Source of the DNA: Salegentibacter sp.
Lineage (GTDB): Bacteria > Bacteroidota > Bacteroidia > Flavobacteriales > Flavobacteriaceae
DNA length: 26,660 bases
NCBI GenBank assembly: GCA_024635815.1
Contig: JAGXIG010000082.1
Span: forward strand, 1 to 26,660
Direction of reading: 5' to 3'
Part shown: one piece after another, positions 14,959 through 22,487 of the stretch
Layout: each line of letters begins with the position of its first letter
Numbering within the stretch: position 1 is the first letter of the stretch
The notes under the pieces: model-generated
What the model was told of the DNA's origin: nothing
Seen by the model: the letters and a program-made list of their open reading frames with translations, nothing else
Databases searched by the model: none
Program-made: the position numbers and the translations under genes

Positions 14959-14989
14959 TGTGTTAAATTCTCAAAAAACAAAGCATATT

Positions 14990-15946
14990 ATGGCGATGAA
15001 TAATATTCCAAGCGTAGATCTTGCTGATTTTCTTTCTGAAGATCCAACTCGAAAACAAAAGTTTGTCGATGAAATTGGTAAGGCCTATGAGGAGATTGGT
15101 TTTGTAGCTTTAAAAAACCATTTTCTTGATACGGAGCTGGAAGAAAGCCTATATAAAGAAGTAAAAAGTTTTTTCGCCCTTCCTTTAGAGGTGAAGAAAA
15201 AATATGAAATTGAAGGCCTGGCAGGCCAACGTGGTTATATTTCCTTCGGAAAAGAACATGCGAAAGGTAAAAAAGAAGGTGATCTTAAGGAGTTTTGGCA
15301 CTTTGGACAGGAACCTGCTGCAGATGCAAATCTTACTGAGAAATACCCCGAAAATGTTCAGGTTTCTGAACTTAAAGATTTCAATAAGGTAGGAATGGAA
15401 GCTTACCGAATGCTGGAGAAAACCGGTATTTATGTATTGCGAGCTTTAGCTTTATACATTGGGCTGGAAGAGCATTATTTTGATCATTGGGCCAGCAACG
15501 GAAACAGTATTTTAAGACCTATCCACTACCCTCCAATTACAGAAGAGCCTAAAGGCGCCGTTAGAGCAGGCGCTCACGGAGATATAAACCTTATCACTTT
15601 ACTTATGGGGGCTTCTACTGGTGGTTTACAGGTATTACGAAAAGATGGTGAATGGATTGATGCTGTACCACAGGAAAACGAATTAGTGATAAATGTTGGG
15701 GATATGTTGGAGAGACATACTAACAATAAGTTACGTTCTACAATTCACAGGGTAATTAATCCGCCGAAAGAAGAATGGAGTAAACCAAGATATTCTATAC
15801 CTTTCTTTATGCACCCAAGAAGCGAAATGCGTCTAGATTGCCTGGAAGAATGCATAAATGAGGAAAACCCAAAACAATACGAAGATATTACTGCCGGCGA
15901 ATTTTTACACCAACGTCTGGTAGAAATCGGACTCTTAAAAAAATAA
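14990..15946 (+). CDS. 2-oxoglutarate/Fe(II)-dependent oxygenase, isopenicillin-N-synthase-like
   Basis: This 318-residue non-haem iron oxygenase has the DIOX_N region (about 8-110, including GFVALKNHF) and a C-terminal jelly roll. The facial triad is H196 and D198 in AGAHGDINLITLL and H253 in STIHRVINPP. R267 and S269 in RYSIPFF bind 2-oxoglutarate. The substrate is unknown; the family oxidises small molecules. It is followed after 3 bp by yciH, so the two are cotranscribed. ATG 14990 is chosen over an upstream GTG; ATG 14996 is also possible. Confidence 0.87.
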   Translation: MAMNNIPSVDLADFLSEDPTRKQKFVDEIGKAYEEIGFVALKNHFLDTELEESLYKEVKSFFALPLEVKKKYEIEGLAGQRGYISFGKEHAKGKKEGDLKEFWHFGQEPAADANLTEKYPENVQVSELKDFNKVGMEAYRMLEKTGIYVLRALALYIGLEEHYFDHWASNGNSILRPIHYPPITEEPKGAVRAGAHGDINLITLLMGASTGGLQVLRKDGEWIDAVPQENELVINVGDMLERHTNNKLRSTIHRVINPPKEEWSKPRYSIPFFMHPRSEMRLDCLEECINEENPKQYEDITAGEFLHQRLVEIGLLKK

Positions 15947-15949
15947 GTT

Positions 15950-16300
15950 ATGGCAAAGAAAAAACTTGGGCTTGAGGATTTAGGCGGTTTTGTTTTTTCT
16001 ACAAATGATGATTTTGAAGGAAATGAACACCAAGAAACCGATGAAACCTTAGCTCCCCAGGACCAAAAACTCGAAGCTCATTTTAGCAGCAAAGGTCGCG
16101 GTGGTAAAACCGTGACTATAATTAAAGGTTTTCAGGGTACTAATGATGATTTAGTGATTCTTGGAAAGAAGTTGAAGAAGAAATGCGGTGTTGGCGGTTC
16201 GGCAAAAGATGGTGAGATTATTATTCAGGGAGATGATCGTGAAAAGATCATGGAACTCCTTAGAAAAGATGGATATAACGTAAAACGGGTAGGTGGTTAA
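15950..16300 (+). CDS. yciH: SUI1/eIF1-family translation factor YciH
   Basis: A 116-residue protein with a variable acidic N-terminus and a SUI1 domain (about 45-116): SSKGRGGKTVTIIKGFQG, then LGKKLKKKCGVGGSAKDG and IIIQGDDREKIMELLRKDGY. In bacteria this eIF1 homologue binds the 30S subunit and influences initiation fidelity or mRNA selection. It lies 3 bp after the oxygenase gene. An 8-bp stem (16289-16296 with 16304-16311) brackets its stop codon. Confidence 0.9.
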   Translation: MAKKKLGLEDLGGFVFSTNDDFEGNEHQETDETLAPQDQKLEAHFSSKGRGGKTVTIIKGFQGTNDDLVILGKKLKKKCGVGGSAKDGEIIIQGDDREKIMELLRKDGYNVKRVGG

Positions 16301-16311
16301 TTTCCACCTAC
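16289..16311 (+). other. Hairpin bracketing the yciH stop codon
   Basis: GTAGGTGG and CCACCTAC form an 8-bp perfect stem with a 7-nt loop that contains the TAA stop. No U-tract of note follows, so it is a weak terminator or an mRNA-stability hairpin. Confidence 0.45.
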
Positions 16312-16327
16312 TTTAAAATTCCCCCCT

Positions 16328-17260
16328 ATGGCGAATATAGCCCTGCATATTGTAAATGGAGATAGCTTAACTGAACAGGTTCAAGAACTCAACCTTTCCG
16401 GCCAAATTATTGTATGGCGGGAGTTGCTATGTGAAGGGCCGAGTATTAAAGAAGTTGGATCTTCAAAATTTATAAAACAGCGCGAGAAGTTTTTAAAGGA
16501 AACATATGATATTTCTGCAGAAAATTACCAGGAACGATTTGTTTCTCAGCTTAAAAAATTAAAGGCGGCTAAAGATTATGATCACGTGGTGCTTTGGTTT
16601 GAATTCGATCTTTTTTGCCATATAAATATGATAGCGGCGATAAGTTTTTATCACGAACATAAACCAAAGGTTCCTTTCTATCTGGTTTGTAGTAAGCGAC
16701 TCAAAGGCGAAGATGAATTTTTACCACTTTCCAGACTTTCGGAAAAGCATTTGCTAAACCATTTTAAGCATAAAATTCAGTTACAGGAAAAAGATCTGGA
16801 GATTGCGAGTTTGGTTTGGGAACTGTATTGTAGTAACGATCCTATGAAACTGAAGCAACAAATTAAGAAAACTTCTAATTTTGAATATCTTTCCAGTTGT
16901 ATCAGGGCGCATATAGAGCGTTTTCCCAATAGCAAGACTGGTATTAATTCACTAGAGCGGAATGTGCTTAAACTGGTAGAAAGCCAGCATATAACTTCTG
17001 TTAATCAGTTGCTCGGTTATGCTTTGCAATATCAGGGTTATTATGGTTACAGCGATTCACAAATGGAGAGGGTGCTCAATAAATTATCTATTTTCTATAC
17101 TTTGGAAGATAACCGGGTGATTCTAACACAAAAAGGCCAGGATGCTTTAAATCAAAAGAAAAACTTTTACCAGGAACTTAAAAACGAGGATTGTTTGGGA
17201 GGAGCGCGAGTTTTTGATTTTTTATATGATGCCGATTCCCACAAGGTTTTAAAATTATAA
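16328..17260 (+). CDS. DUF1835 domain-containing protein
   Basis: A 310-residue soluble protein. The N-terminal DUF1835 region (about 1-125) starts ANIALHIVNGDSLTEQV and contains IIVWRELLCEGPS and HVVLWFEFDLFCHIN, matching the family signature. The C-terminal half resembles the DUF3658-type region often joined to it and may include a winged-helix-like segment (LKLVESQHITSVNQLLGYAL). The biochemical function of the family is not established. It is 27 bp from yciH and 1 bp from the nucleoside phosphorylase gene, so it belongs to the same operon. Confidence 0.82.
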   Translation: MANIALHIVNGDSLTEQVQELNLSGQIIVWRELLCEGPSIKEVGSSKFIKQREKFLKETYDISAENYQERFVSQLKKLKAAKDYDHVVLWFEFDLFCHINMIAAISFYHEHKPKVPFYLVCSKRLKGEDEFLPLSRLSEKHLLNHFKHKIQLQEKDLEIASLVWELYCSNDPMKLKQQIKKTSNFEYLSSCIRAHIERFPNSKTGINSLERNVLKLVESQHITSVNQLLGYALQYQGYYGYSDSQMERVLNKLSIFYTLEDNRVILTQKGQDALNQKKNFYQELKNEDCLGGARVFDFLYDADSHKVLKL

Positions 17261-17261
17261 T

Positions 17262-18131
17262 ATGCCCTTAGAAGCTTCAGAATTTATACAGAATAATGAT
17301 GGAAGTGTTTACCATCTAAATCTATTACCGGAACATATTGCCAGGACTGTGATTTTTGTAGGTGATCCCCATCGTGTTGAAAGAATTACGAGGCATTTTG
17401 ATAAAATTGAATTCAAAATAAAAAAGCGGGAGTTTCATACACAAACCGGATTTTATAAAGGAAAACGGATCAGCGTGATTTCTACTGGAATTGGTCCCGA
17501 TAATATTGATATTGTACTAAACGAACTTGATGCACTGGTAAATATCGATTTTAAAACCCGGGAGCTTAAAAAGGAAACCACGAGTTTAGATATAATAAGA
17601 ATAGGAACCACCGGCTCTATTCAGGAGGAAATCCCTGTAGATTCATATTTAATAAGTGAAAGTGCTATTGGTTTTGACGGACTGCTGCATTTCTATGATA
17701 GCGAGCATATTCAAAATTCAGGATTTGCTGAAGCTTTTATTAAGCATTTAAACTGGTTCGAAAAGAAAGCTGCGCCTTACGTAGTAGAAGGGAGTGAAAA
17801 TCTTATTTACCGTATGGAGTCGCCTAATATTCATAAAGGAGTTACCGGCACTAATATTGGTTTTTATGGTCCACAGGGCAGGATTTTACGCTTAGCACTT
17901 CAGGATGATAAGATGAACGATAAACTGGCTTCATTCTCATTCAATAATAGGAAAATCACAAATCTGGAAATGGAAACTTCAGCCATTTACGGTTTATCAA
18001 AACTCCTTGGCCATAATGCGATCTCAATGAATGCGGTAATTGCTAATCGTACAGCAGGTACTTTTACTAAAGATCCAAAGAAAACAGTTGAAGGACTTAT
18101 CGAATATAGTTTAGATCGAATAGTGAAGTAA
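17262..18131 (+). CDS. Nucleoside phosphorylase (uridine phosphorylase-like)
   Basis: A 289-residue member of the PNP/UDP family, which cleaves nucleosides with phosphate to base and ribose-1-phosphate. IFVGDPHRVERIT holds the N-terminal phosphate-binding GDP-x-R motif. VISTGIGPDNIDIVLNEL is the conserved second strand, and TNLEMETSAIYGLSKLLG is the C-terminal M-E-T/S motif that binds ribose. The protein is longer than E. coli Udp (about 253), with an insertion near 130-200, so substrate preference is uncertain. It follows the DUF1835 gene with a 1-bp gap, indicating cotranscription. Confidence 0.85.
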   Translation: MPLEASEFIQNNDGSVYHLNLLPEHIARTVIFVGDPHRVERITRHFDKIEFKIKKREFHTQTGFYKGKRISVISTGIGPDNIDIVLNELDALVNIDFKTRELKKETTSLDIIRIGTTGSIQEEIPVDSYLISESAIGFDGLLHFYDSEHIQNSGFAEAFIKHLNWFEKKAAPYVVEGSENLIYRMESPNIHKGVTGTNIGFYGPQGRILRLALQDDKMNDKLASFSFNNRKITNLEMETSAIYGLSKLLGHNAISMNAVIANRTAGTFTKDPKKTVEGLIEYSLDRIVK

Positions 18132-18260
18132 AGATATTAGGTTTGGCTAATTTTAGTTAAACTACAGAAGCTTTTGAATCTCGCTTAGGCAGTCATTTAA
18201 CAGAAAATTAAAAGCATTCCAATGCCCTAATTTGTATTTTTGATAAACTACTAATCAATA
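18132..18260. promoter_or_regulatory. Intergenic region with candidate ppk1 promoter
   Basis: TATTTTTG at 18235-18242 matches TAnnTTTG, 19 bp before the ppk1 ATG. No good -33 element or terminator is evident in the remaining sequence. Confidence 0.4.
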
Positions 18261-20315
18261 ATGCAGGAACCACAAGAAATCCCAATAAGGCATAGAGACC
18301 TTAACTGGTTAAGTTTTAACGCAAGAGTTTTACAGGAGGCTGAAGATAAGATCAATCCGCTTTACGAGCGGATTCGTTTTTTAGCTATTTTCTCTTCAAA
18401 TTTGGACGAGTATTTTAGAGTCAGGGTTGCCCAGCTTCGGCAAATGAAGCGTGTAGAAAAAAGCATTCGTAAGAAGCTAGCCTTAAAACCCACAAAAATC
18501 ACAAAAGAAATTCTTGAGGAGGTAAAGCATCAGCAACATAAATTCGGAGAGATTTATAAAATGCAAATCTTACCTGAATTAGCCAAAAATGGTATCTATC
18601 TAATAGATGCTGAACATTTTAATAAGATTCAAAAAGAATTTGCGAGAAACTATTTTCAGGAAAAAATAAAAGCTCATATTAAACCGGAAATAATAGATCT
18701 TGAAGAAGAAAATGAGCTCTTTCTGCAAAATGCCGAATTGTACCTGGTGGTCAGTTTCACGAATAAGGAAAAACTTGGGATTGTAAATATTCCCGTTGAT
18801 GCCTGTGGAAGATTTGTAAACCTGGAAGGCGATGGTGAAGATAATTCGATTACCTACTTAGATGAAATTATTAGAAGCCAGGTAAGTTACATATTTGAGG
18901 ATCAAAACATTGAGGGTGTTTATGAAATTAAACTATCTCGCGATGCTGAGCTTTATATTGAGGATATTTATGAAGGTGTTTTAGCTGAAAAAATATACGA
19001 TTCGCTCGCGCAAAGAACAGATGGCCAACCCACGCGTTTGCTGTACGATGCTGAAATGCCCGATTTTCTTCATAAAAAAGTTAGAAAACTACTGAAGTTG
19101 GGCAAGATAGATATGATGCCCGGGGGTAAATACCATAATTTCAACGATTTCTTTTCCTTCCCCGATCCTACAAACAATCCTGATCTTCATTATGAAAAAC
19201 TGCCCGCAATAGAACATAAAGTTTTATCGCAATCCAAGAACTATTTCGATACAATTTCAGAAAAAGACCAGGCGGTGCATTTTCCTTATATGTCTTTCGC
19301 TTATGTAGAAAATTTCCTGGAACAGGCGGTAGACGATGAGAATGTAACTGCAATAAAAATTTCCTTATATCGCGTCGCTGATGAATCCAGGTTGACAAGC
19401 CTGTTATTAAAAGCTTTGGAAAACGGAAAACAACTTACGGTTTTTGTAGAAGCTAAAGCCAGGTTTGACGAGAAGAACAATATTATTTGGGGTCGAAAAT
19501 TCGAGGAAAAAGGTGCCAATGTAATTTATTCTTATCCAAAAATTAAAGTGCATTCCAAAATCATGCTAGTGCAACGTATGGAAGACGAAGACCTGGTGAA
19601 CTATTCCTATATAGGCACCGGAAACTTCAATAGTGAAACTTCAAAGATATACTGTGATCACGCGATTTTTACTTCTAACAAACAAATTGCGAAAGAATTA
19701 TCCCGATTATTTAAAGTTCTGGAAGGAGAATTGATTATTCCGAGGGAAAAAAACCTTTTGATCTCCCCATTTTCTACAAGACAGGAATTTATAAAACTGA
19801 TTCATAACGAAATTGATAACGCAAGAAAAGGTAAAAAGGCAAAGATCACAGCTAAAATGAACAGTCTTGAAGATCCCGAAATGATCGACCTACTTTACAA
19901 AGCCAGTAACGCTGGAGTAGAGATAAGATTGCTGGTTCGAGGATTTACCTGTTTAATTCCAGGAGTTGAAGGTTTAAGTGAAAATATTTATATTACCAGT
20001 ATTGTTGACCGATTTTTAGAGCATGGCAGAATTTACATTTTTGAAAACGGTGGCGATGAAAAAATGTATTATGGAAGCGCCGATTGGATGTCGCGTAACC
20101 TTTCCCGCCGTATAGAGGTGCTCTCCCCTGTCCTCGATAAAGATGTGGCGCAGGAGTTTAAAGAGATCCTGGAGATTCAATTAAACGATAATGTAAAAGC
20201 AAGAATCCAGGATGCCGATGAGACGAATGAATATGTTAAGAGGAATAAAAATGAAAAGCCCATCAGGTCACAATACGAGATTTATAATTATTTAAAGAAA
20301 AAACATAGCTCATGA
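18261..20315 (+). CDS. ppk1: Polyphosphate kinase 1
   Basis: A 684-residue enzyme that polymerises the ATP gamma-phosphate into polyphosphate. The N-terminal domain has RHRDLNWLSFNARVLQEA and FSSNLDEYFRVRVAQLRQ. Two phospholipase-D-like domains carry the essential histidines: H431 in IKVHSKIMLV (autophosphorylated) and H588 in RFLEHGRIYIF. YSYIGTGNFNSETSKIYCD and MYYGSADWMSRNL are further family motifs. The length is normal. No ppx exopolyphosphatase gene is adjacent; instead the stop overlaps the start of a substrate-binding-like protein by ATGA. Confidence 0.94.
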   Translation: MQEPQEIPIRHRDLNWLSFNARVLQEAEDKINPLYERIRFLAIFSSNLDEYFRVRVAQLRQMKRVEKSIRKKLALKPTKITKEILEEVKHQQHKFGEIYKMQILPELAKNGIYLIDAEHFNKIQKEFARNYFQEKIKAHIKPEIIDLEEENELFLQNAELYLVVSFTNKEKLGIVNIPVDACGRFVNLEGDGEDNSITYLDEIIRSQVSYIFEDQNIEGVYEIKLSRDAELYIEDIYEGVLAEKIYDSLAQRTDGQPTRLLYDAEMPDFLHKKVRKLLKLGKIDMMPGGKYHNFNDFFSFPDPTNNPDLHYEKLPAIEHKVLSQSKNYFDTISEKDQAVHFPYMSFAYVENFLEQAVDDENVTAIKISLYRVADESRLTSLLLKALENGKQLTVFVEAKARFDEKNNIIWGRKFEEKGANVIYSYPKIKVHSKIMLVQRMEDEDLVNYSYIGTGNFNSETSKIYCDHAIFTSNKQIAKELSRLFKVLEGELIIPREKNLLISPFSTRQEFIKLIHNEIDNARKGKKAKITAKMNSLEDPEMIDLLYKASNAGVEIRLLVRGFTCLIPGVEGLSENIYITSIVDRFLEHGRIYIFENGGDEKMYYGSADWMSRNLSRRIEVLSPVLDKDVAQEFKEILEIQLNDNVKARIQDADETNEYVKRNKNEKPIRSQYEIYNYLKKKHSS

Positions 20316-21163
20316 AAACTATTAAAGTAGGTGGCGTCCCAGAACATTTTAACCTTCCGTGGCATTTATGTATAGAAGAAAAACTTTTTGAGACTCGTGG
20401 TCTAAATGTTATTTGGAAAGATTTTCCCGGTGGAACTGGTGCTATGAATAAAGCTTTACGATCAGGAGAAATTGATGTTGCTGTAATCTTAACTGAAGGG
20501 ATTTTAAAAGATATAATTTCAGGAAATGAAAGCAAGATTGTACAAACTTATATTGGGTCCCCATTAGTTTGGGGAATTCACGTGGCAGCCGGTTCAAAAT
20601 ATAAATCGGTTGAAGAGCTTGAAAATACCAAAGCAGCGATTAGCCGCAAAGGTAGTGGTTCACACCTTATGGCTTACGTAAATGCTCAAAATCATCACTG
20701 GAATACCGGTAATCTTAAGTTTGAAATAGTGAAAGATCTGGATGGAGCAGTAAAAGCATTAAGAGAAGATAAAGCTCAGTATTTTATGTGGGAGCATTTT
20801 ACCACCAAACCTTTGGTAGATAATCATACTTTTAGAAGACTTGCTGACTGCCCTACTCCCTGGCCTTGTTTTGTTATTGCGGCCAGAAACGAAAGTTTAA
20901 AAAATGAACCTGAACGTATTAAAACGATGCTTGAAATCTTAAATACGGAAACCAAACGTTTTAAAGATCTTCCAAAAATTGCAGAAAAATTAGCCGAAAA
21001 GTACGATCAGCGCATAGAAGACATCCAAAAATGGCTGGATATTACTCATTGGAGTCAGGAGCAAATAACTGAAGCTGAGATAGAAAAAGTACAGGATAAA
21101 TTATTGGAGCTTAATTTAATATCAAAAAAACAGCCTTCTTCCGAATTTATTCATAATTTGTAA
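20312..21163 (+). CDS. Cytosolic NMT1/THI5-like substrate-binding-fold protein
   Basis: A 283-residue protein with the periplasmic-binding-protein type 2 fold: IKVGGVPEHFNLPWHLC at the start, FETRGLNVIWKDFPGGTGAM, LRSGEIDVAVILTEG, then SRKGSGSHLMAYV and the hinge into domain II. It resembles the ligand-binding parts of taurine, nitrate or thiamine-precursor ABC transporters. It has no signal peptide or lipobox and no permease or ATPase genes nearby, so it probably acts in the cytoplasm as a sensor or enzyme. Translational coupling to ppk1 (ATGA) suggests a link to phosphate or energy metabolism. The ligand is unknown. Confidence 0.75.
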   Translation: MKTIKVGGVPEHFNLPWHLCIEEKLFETRGLNVIWKDFPGGTGAMNKALRSGEIDVAVILTEGILKDIISGNESKIVQTYIGSPLVWGIHVAAGSKYKSVEELENTKAAISRKGSGSHLMAYVNAQNHHWNTGNLKFEIVKDLDGAVKALREDKAQYFMWEHFTTKPLVDNHTFRRLADCPTPWPCFVIAARNESLKNEPERIKTMLEILNTETKRFKDLPKIAEKLAEKYDQRIEDIQKWLDITHWSQEQITEAEIEKVQDKLLELNLISKKQPSSEFIHNL

Positions 21164-21193
21164 CCATTATTCATCAATCACCCCCCTCATTAA

Positions 21194-21772
21194 ATGAAAA
21201 ATTTATTTTTACTGATTTTCGTATTTGTTACTTCAATTACTTATGCACAAGATTCTCAAATTAATGAGAATACCGAACCTGAGAAGAGAGACATCACTCA
21301 AAATGAATTAAGTATTGGCGCGCTCAACCTGGTCGCTTTTGGTGCTTTAGACATTACTTACGAACGAATTATAGACCAGAATTCCAGTTGGGCAATTGAG
21401 GGTTTTATCAAAGCTTTAGATCGTGACAACGAAGATATTGGCGATGCTTTTTATAAAGATTTCTCGCTAACCGGGAAATACAAATATTTCTTTGGGGATA
21501 ATTATGCCCGCGGATTTTACGTGCACGGCTTTGGGATGCTCTCAAGTGGGGAATATGAGAGTGATTATTATTTAAACGAACCAGGTATGGGCGGCTACTA
21601 TGAATACGAGAATTACACCGATTTCGCCCTTGGATTTGGAGTTGGAGGTAAATTCGTTTCTAGCGGTGGTTTTTTCTTAGATCTAAGCGCCGGAATCGGT
21701 AGAAATTTACTTAGTGAAAATTCTCCGACAATTGTAGGGCAATTTAATGTTAACCTTGGATTCCGATTTTAG
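21194..21772 (+). CDS. Outer-membrane beta-barrel protein (DUF3575-like)
   Basis: A 192-residue exported protein. The signal peptide MKNLFLLIFVFVTSITYAQ is cleaved after Ala. The mature part has an acidic linker followed by alternating amphipathic strands (LSIGALNLVAFGALDITYER, FALGFGVGGKFVSSGGFFLD) ending in LGFRF, a C-terminal aromatic typical of barrel proteins. The pattern fits DUF3575-like eight-stranded barrels. The function is unknown. It lies 30 bp after the binding-protein gene, with its stop 2 bp from the convergent ung stop. Confidence 0.7.
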   Translation: MKNLFLLIFVFVTSITYAQDSQINENTEPEKRDITQNELSIGALNLVAFGALDITYERIIDQNSSWAIEGFIKALDRDNEDIGDAFYKDFSLTGKYKYFFGDNYARGFYVHGFGMLSSGEYESDYYLNEPGMGGYYEYENYTDFALGFGVGGKFVSSGGFFLDLSAGIGRNLLSENSPTIVGQFNVNLGFRF

Positions 21773-21774
21773 AA

Positions 21775-22440
21775 TTACCAATCTATAGGCTTTTTCCCTT
21801 TTTCCTTTAAATAAGCATTGGCTTTACTAAAATGCTTGTTACCGAACCAATAACCACGATTTGCACTTAATGGTGAAGGATGCCCACTGGTTAGAATAAG
21901 ATGTTTAGAGGAGTCAATTTTGGCTCCTTTCTTTTTTGCATAACCTCCCCAAAGTAGGAAAACCACATTTTCTTTTTCTTCGGAAATAATTTCTATCACT
22001 CTATCGGTAAAATGTTCCCATCCTTTTTTTTGGTGAGATCCCGCCTGGTGCGCTCTAACCGTTAAAGTAGCATTCAACAATAAAACACCCTGATCTGCCC
22101 AACGCTCTAAATTGCCAGAATTTGGCACTGGTTTGCCCAAATCTTCCTGAATTTCCTTAAATATATTTTGAAGCGATGGCGGAGATTGAATACCCTCATT
22201 TACCGAAAAGCAGAGTCCGTTAGCCTGCCCCGGACCGTGATAAGGATCCTGTCCTAAAATAACTACTTTAGTCTCGGGAAAAGTGGCGTGTTCAAACGCC
22301 GAAAAGATATCTTTCCCTTTAGGATAGCAGGTGTTTTCGGTATATTCGGTTTTAACGAATTCTGCCAGGTTTTTAAAGTAATCTTTTTCAAATTCTTCGG
22401 CCAGTTCTTTTTTCCAGCTGGGGTGTATCTCTACCTTCAT
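21775..22440 (-). CDS. ung: Uracil-DNA glycosylase, family 1
   Basis: This 221-residue enzyme excises uracil from DNA in base-excision repair. The water-activating motif GQDPYHGPGQANGLCFSV has D65 and H68. The DNA-intercalation loop SGHPSPLSANRGYW contains H187, and LLNATLTVRAHQAGSHQ is the family's central motif. The length matches E. coli Ung (229). The start is ATG 22440; an upstream in-frame TTG at 22461 lies between the two overlapping promoters. It is divergent from mutS2, pairing two DNA-maintenance genes. Confidence 0.95.
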   Translation of the reverse strand: MKVEIHPSWKKELAEEFEKDYFKNLAEFVKTEYTENTCYPKGKDIFSAFEHATFPETKVVILGQDPYHGPGQANGLCFSVNEGIQSPPSLQNIFKEIQEDLGKPVPNSGNLERWADQGVLLLNATLTVRAHQAGSHQKKGWEHFTDRVIEIISEEKENVVFLLWGGYAKKKGAKIDSSKHLILTSGHPSPLSANRGYWFGNKHFSKANAYLKEKGKKPIDW

Positions 22441-22450
22441 TTTAATTGAG

Positions 22451-22474
22451 TAAATTTGCAAAACCTCAAAAGTA
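22451..22474. promoter_or_regulatory. Overlapping divergent -7 elements for mutS2 and ung
   Basis: TAAATTTG (22451-22458, plus strand) lies 29 bp before the mutS2 ATG. The complement TACTTTTG (22467-22474, minus strand) lies 26 bp before the ung ATG. The elements are 8 bp apart and point at each other, so the two polymerases would compete. Confidence 0.5.
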
Positions 22475-22487
22475 GGGAAATTTATTT

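Noticed and set aside
16320..16328. C-tracts just before the starts of the DUF1835 gene and the beta-barrel gene (21181-21186) as phase-variable repeats
   Set aside because: Runs of six Cs are too short to support slippage claims, and both genes are intact.
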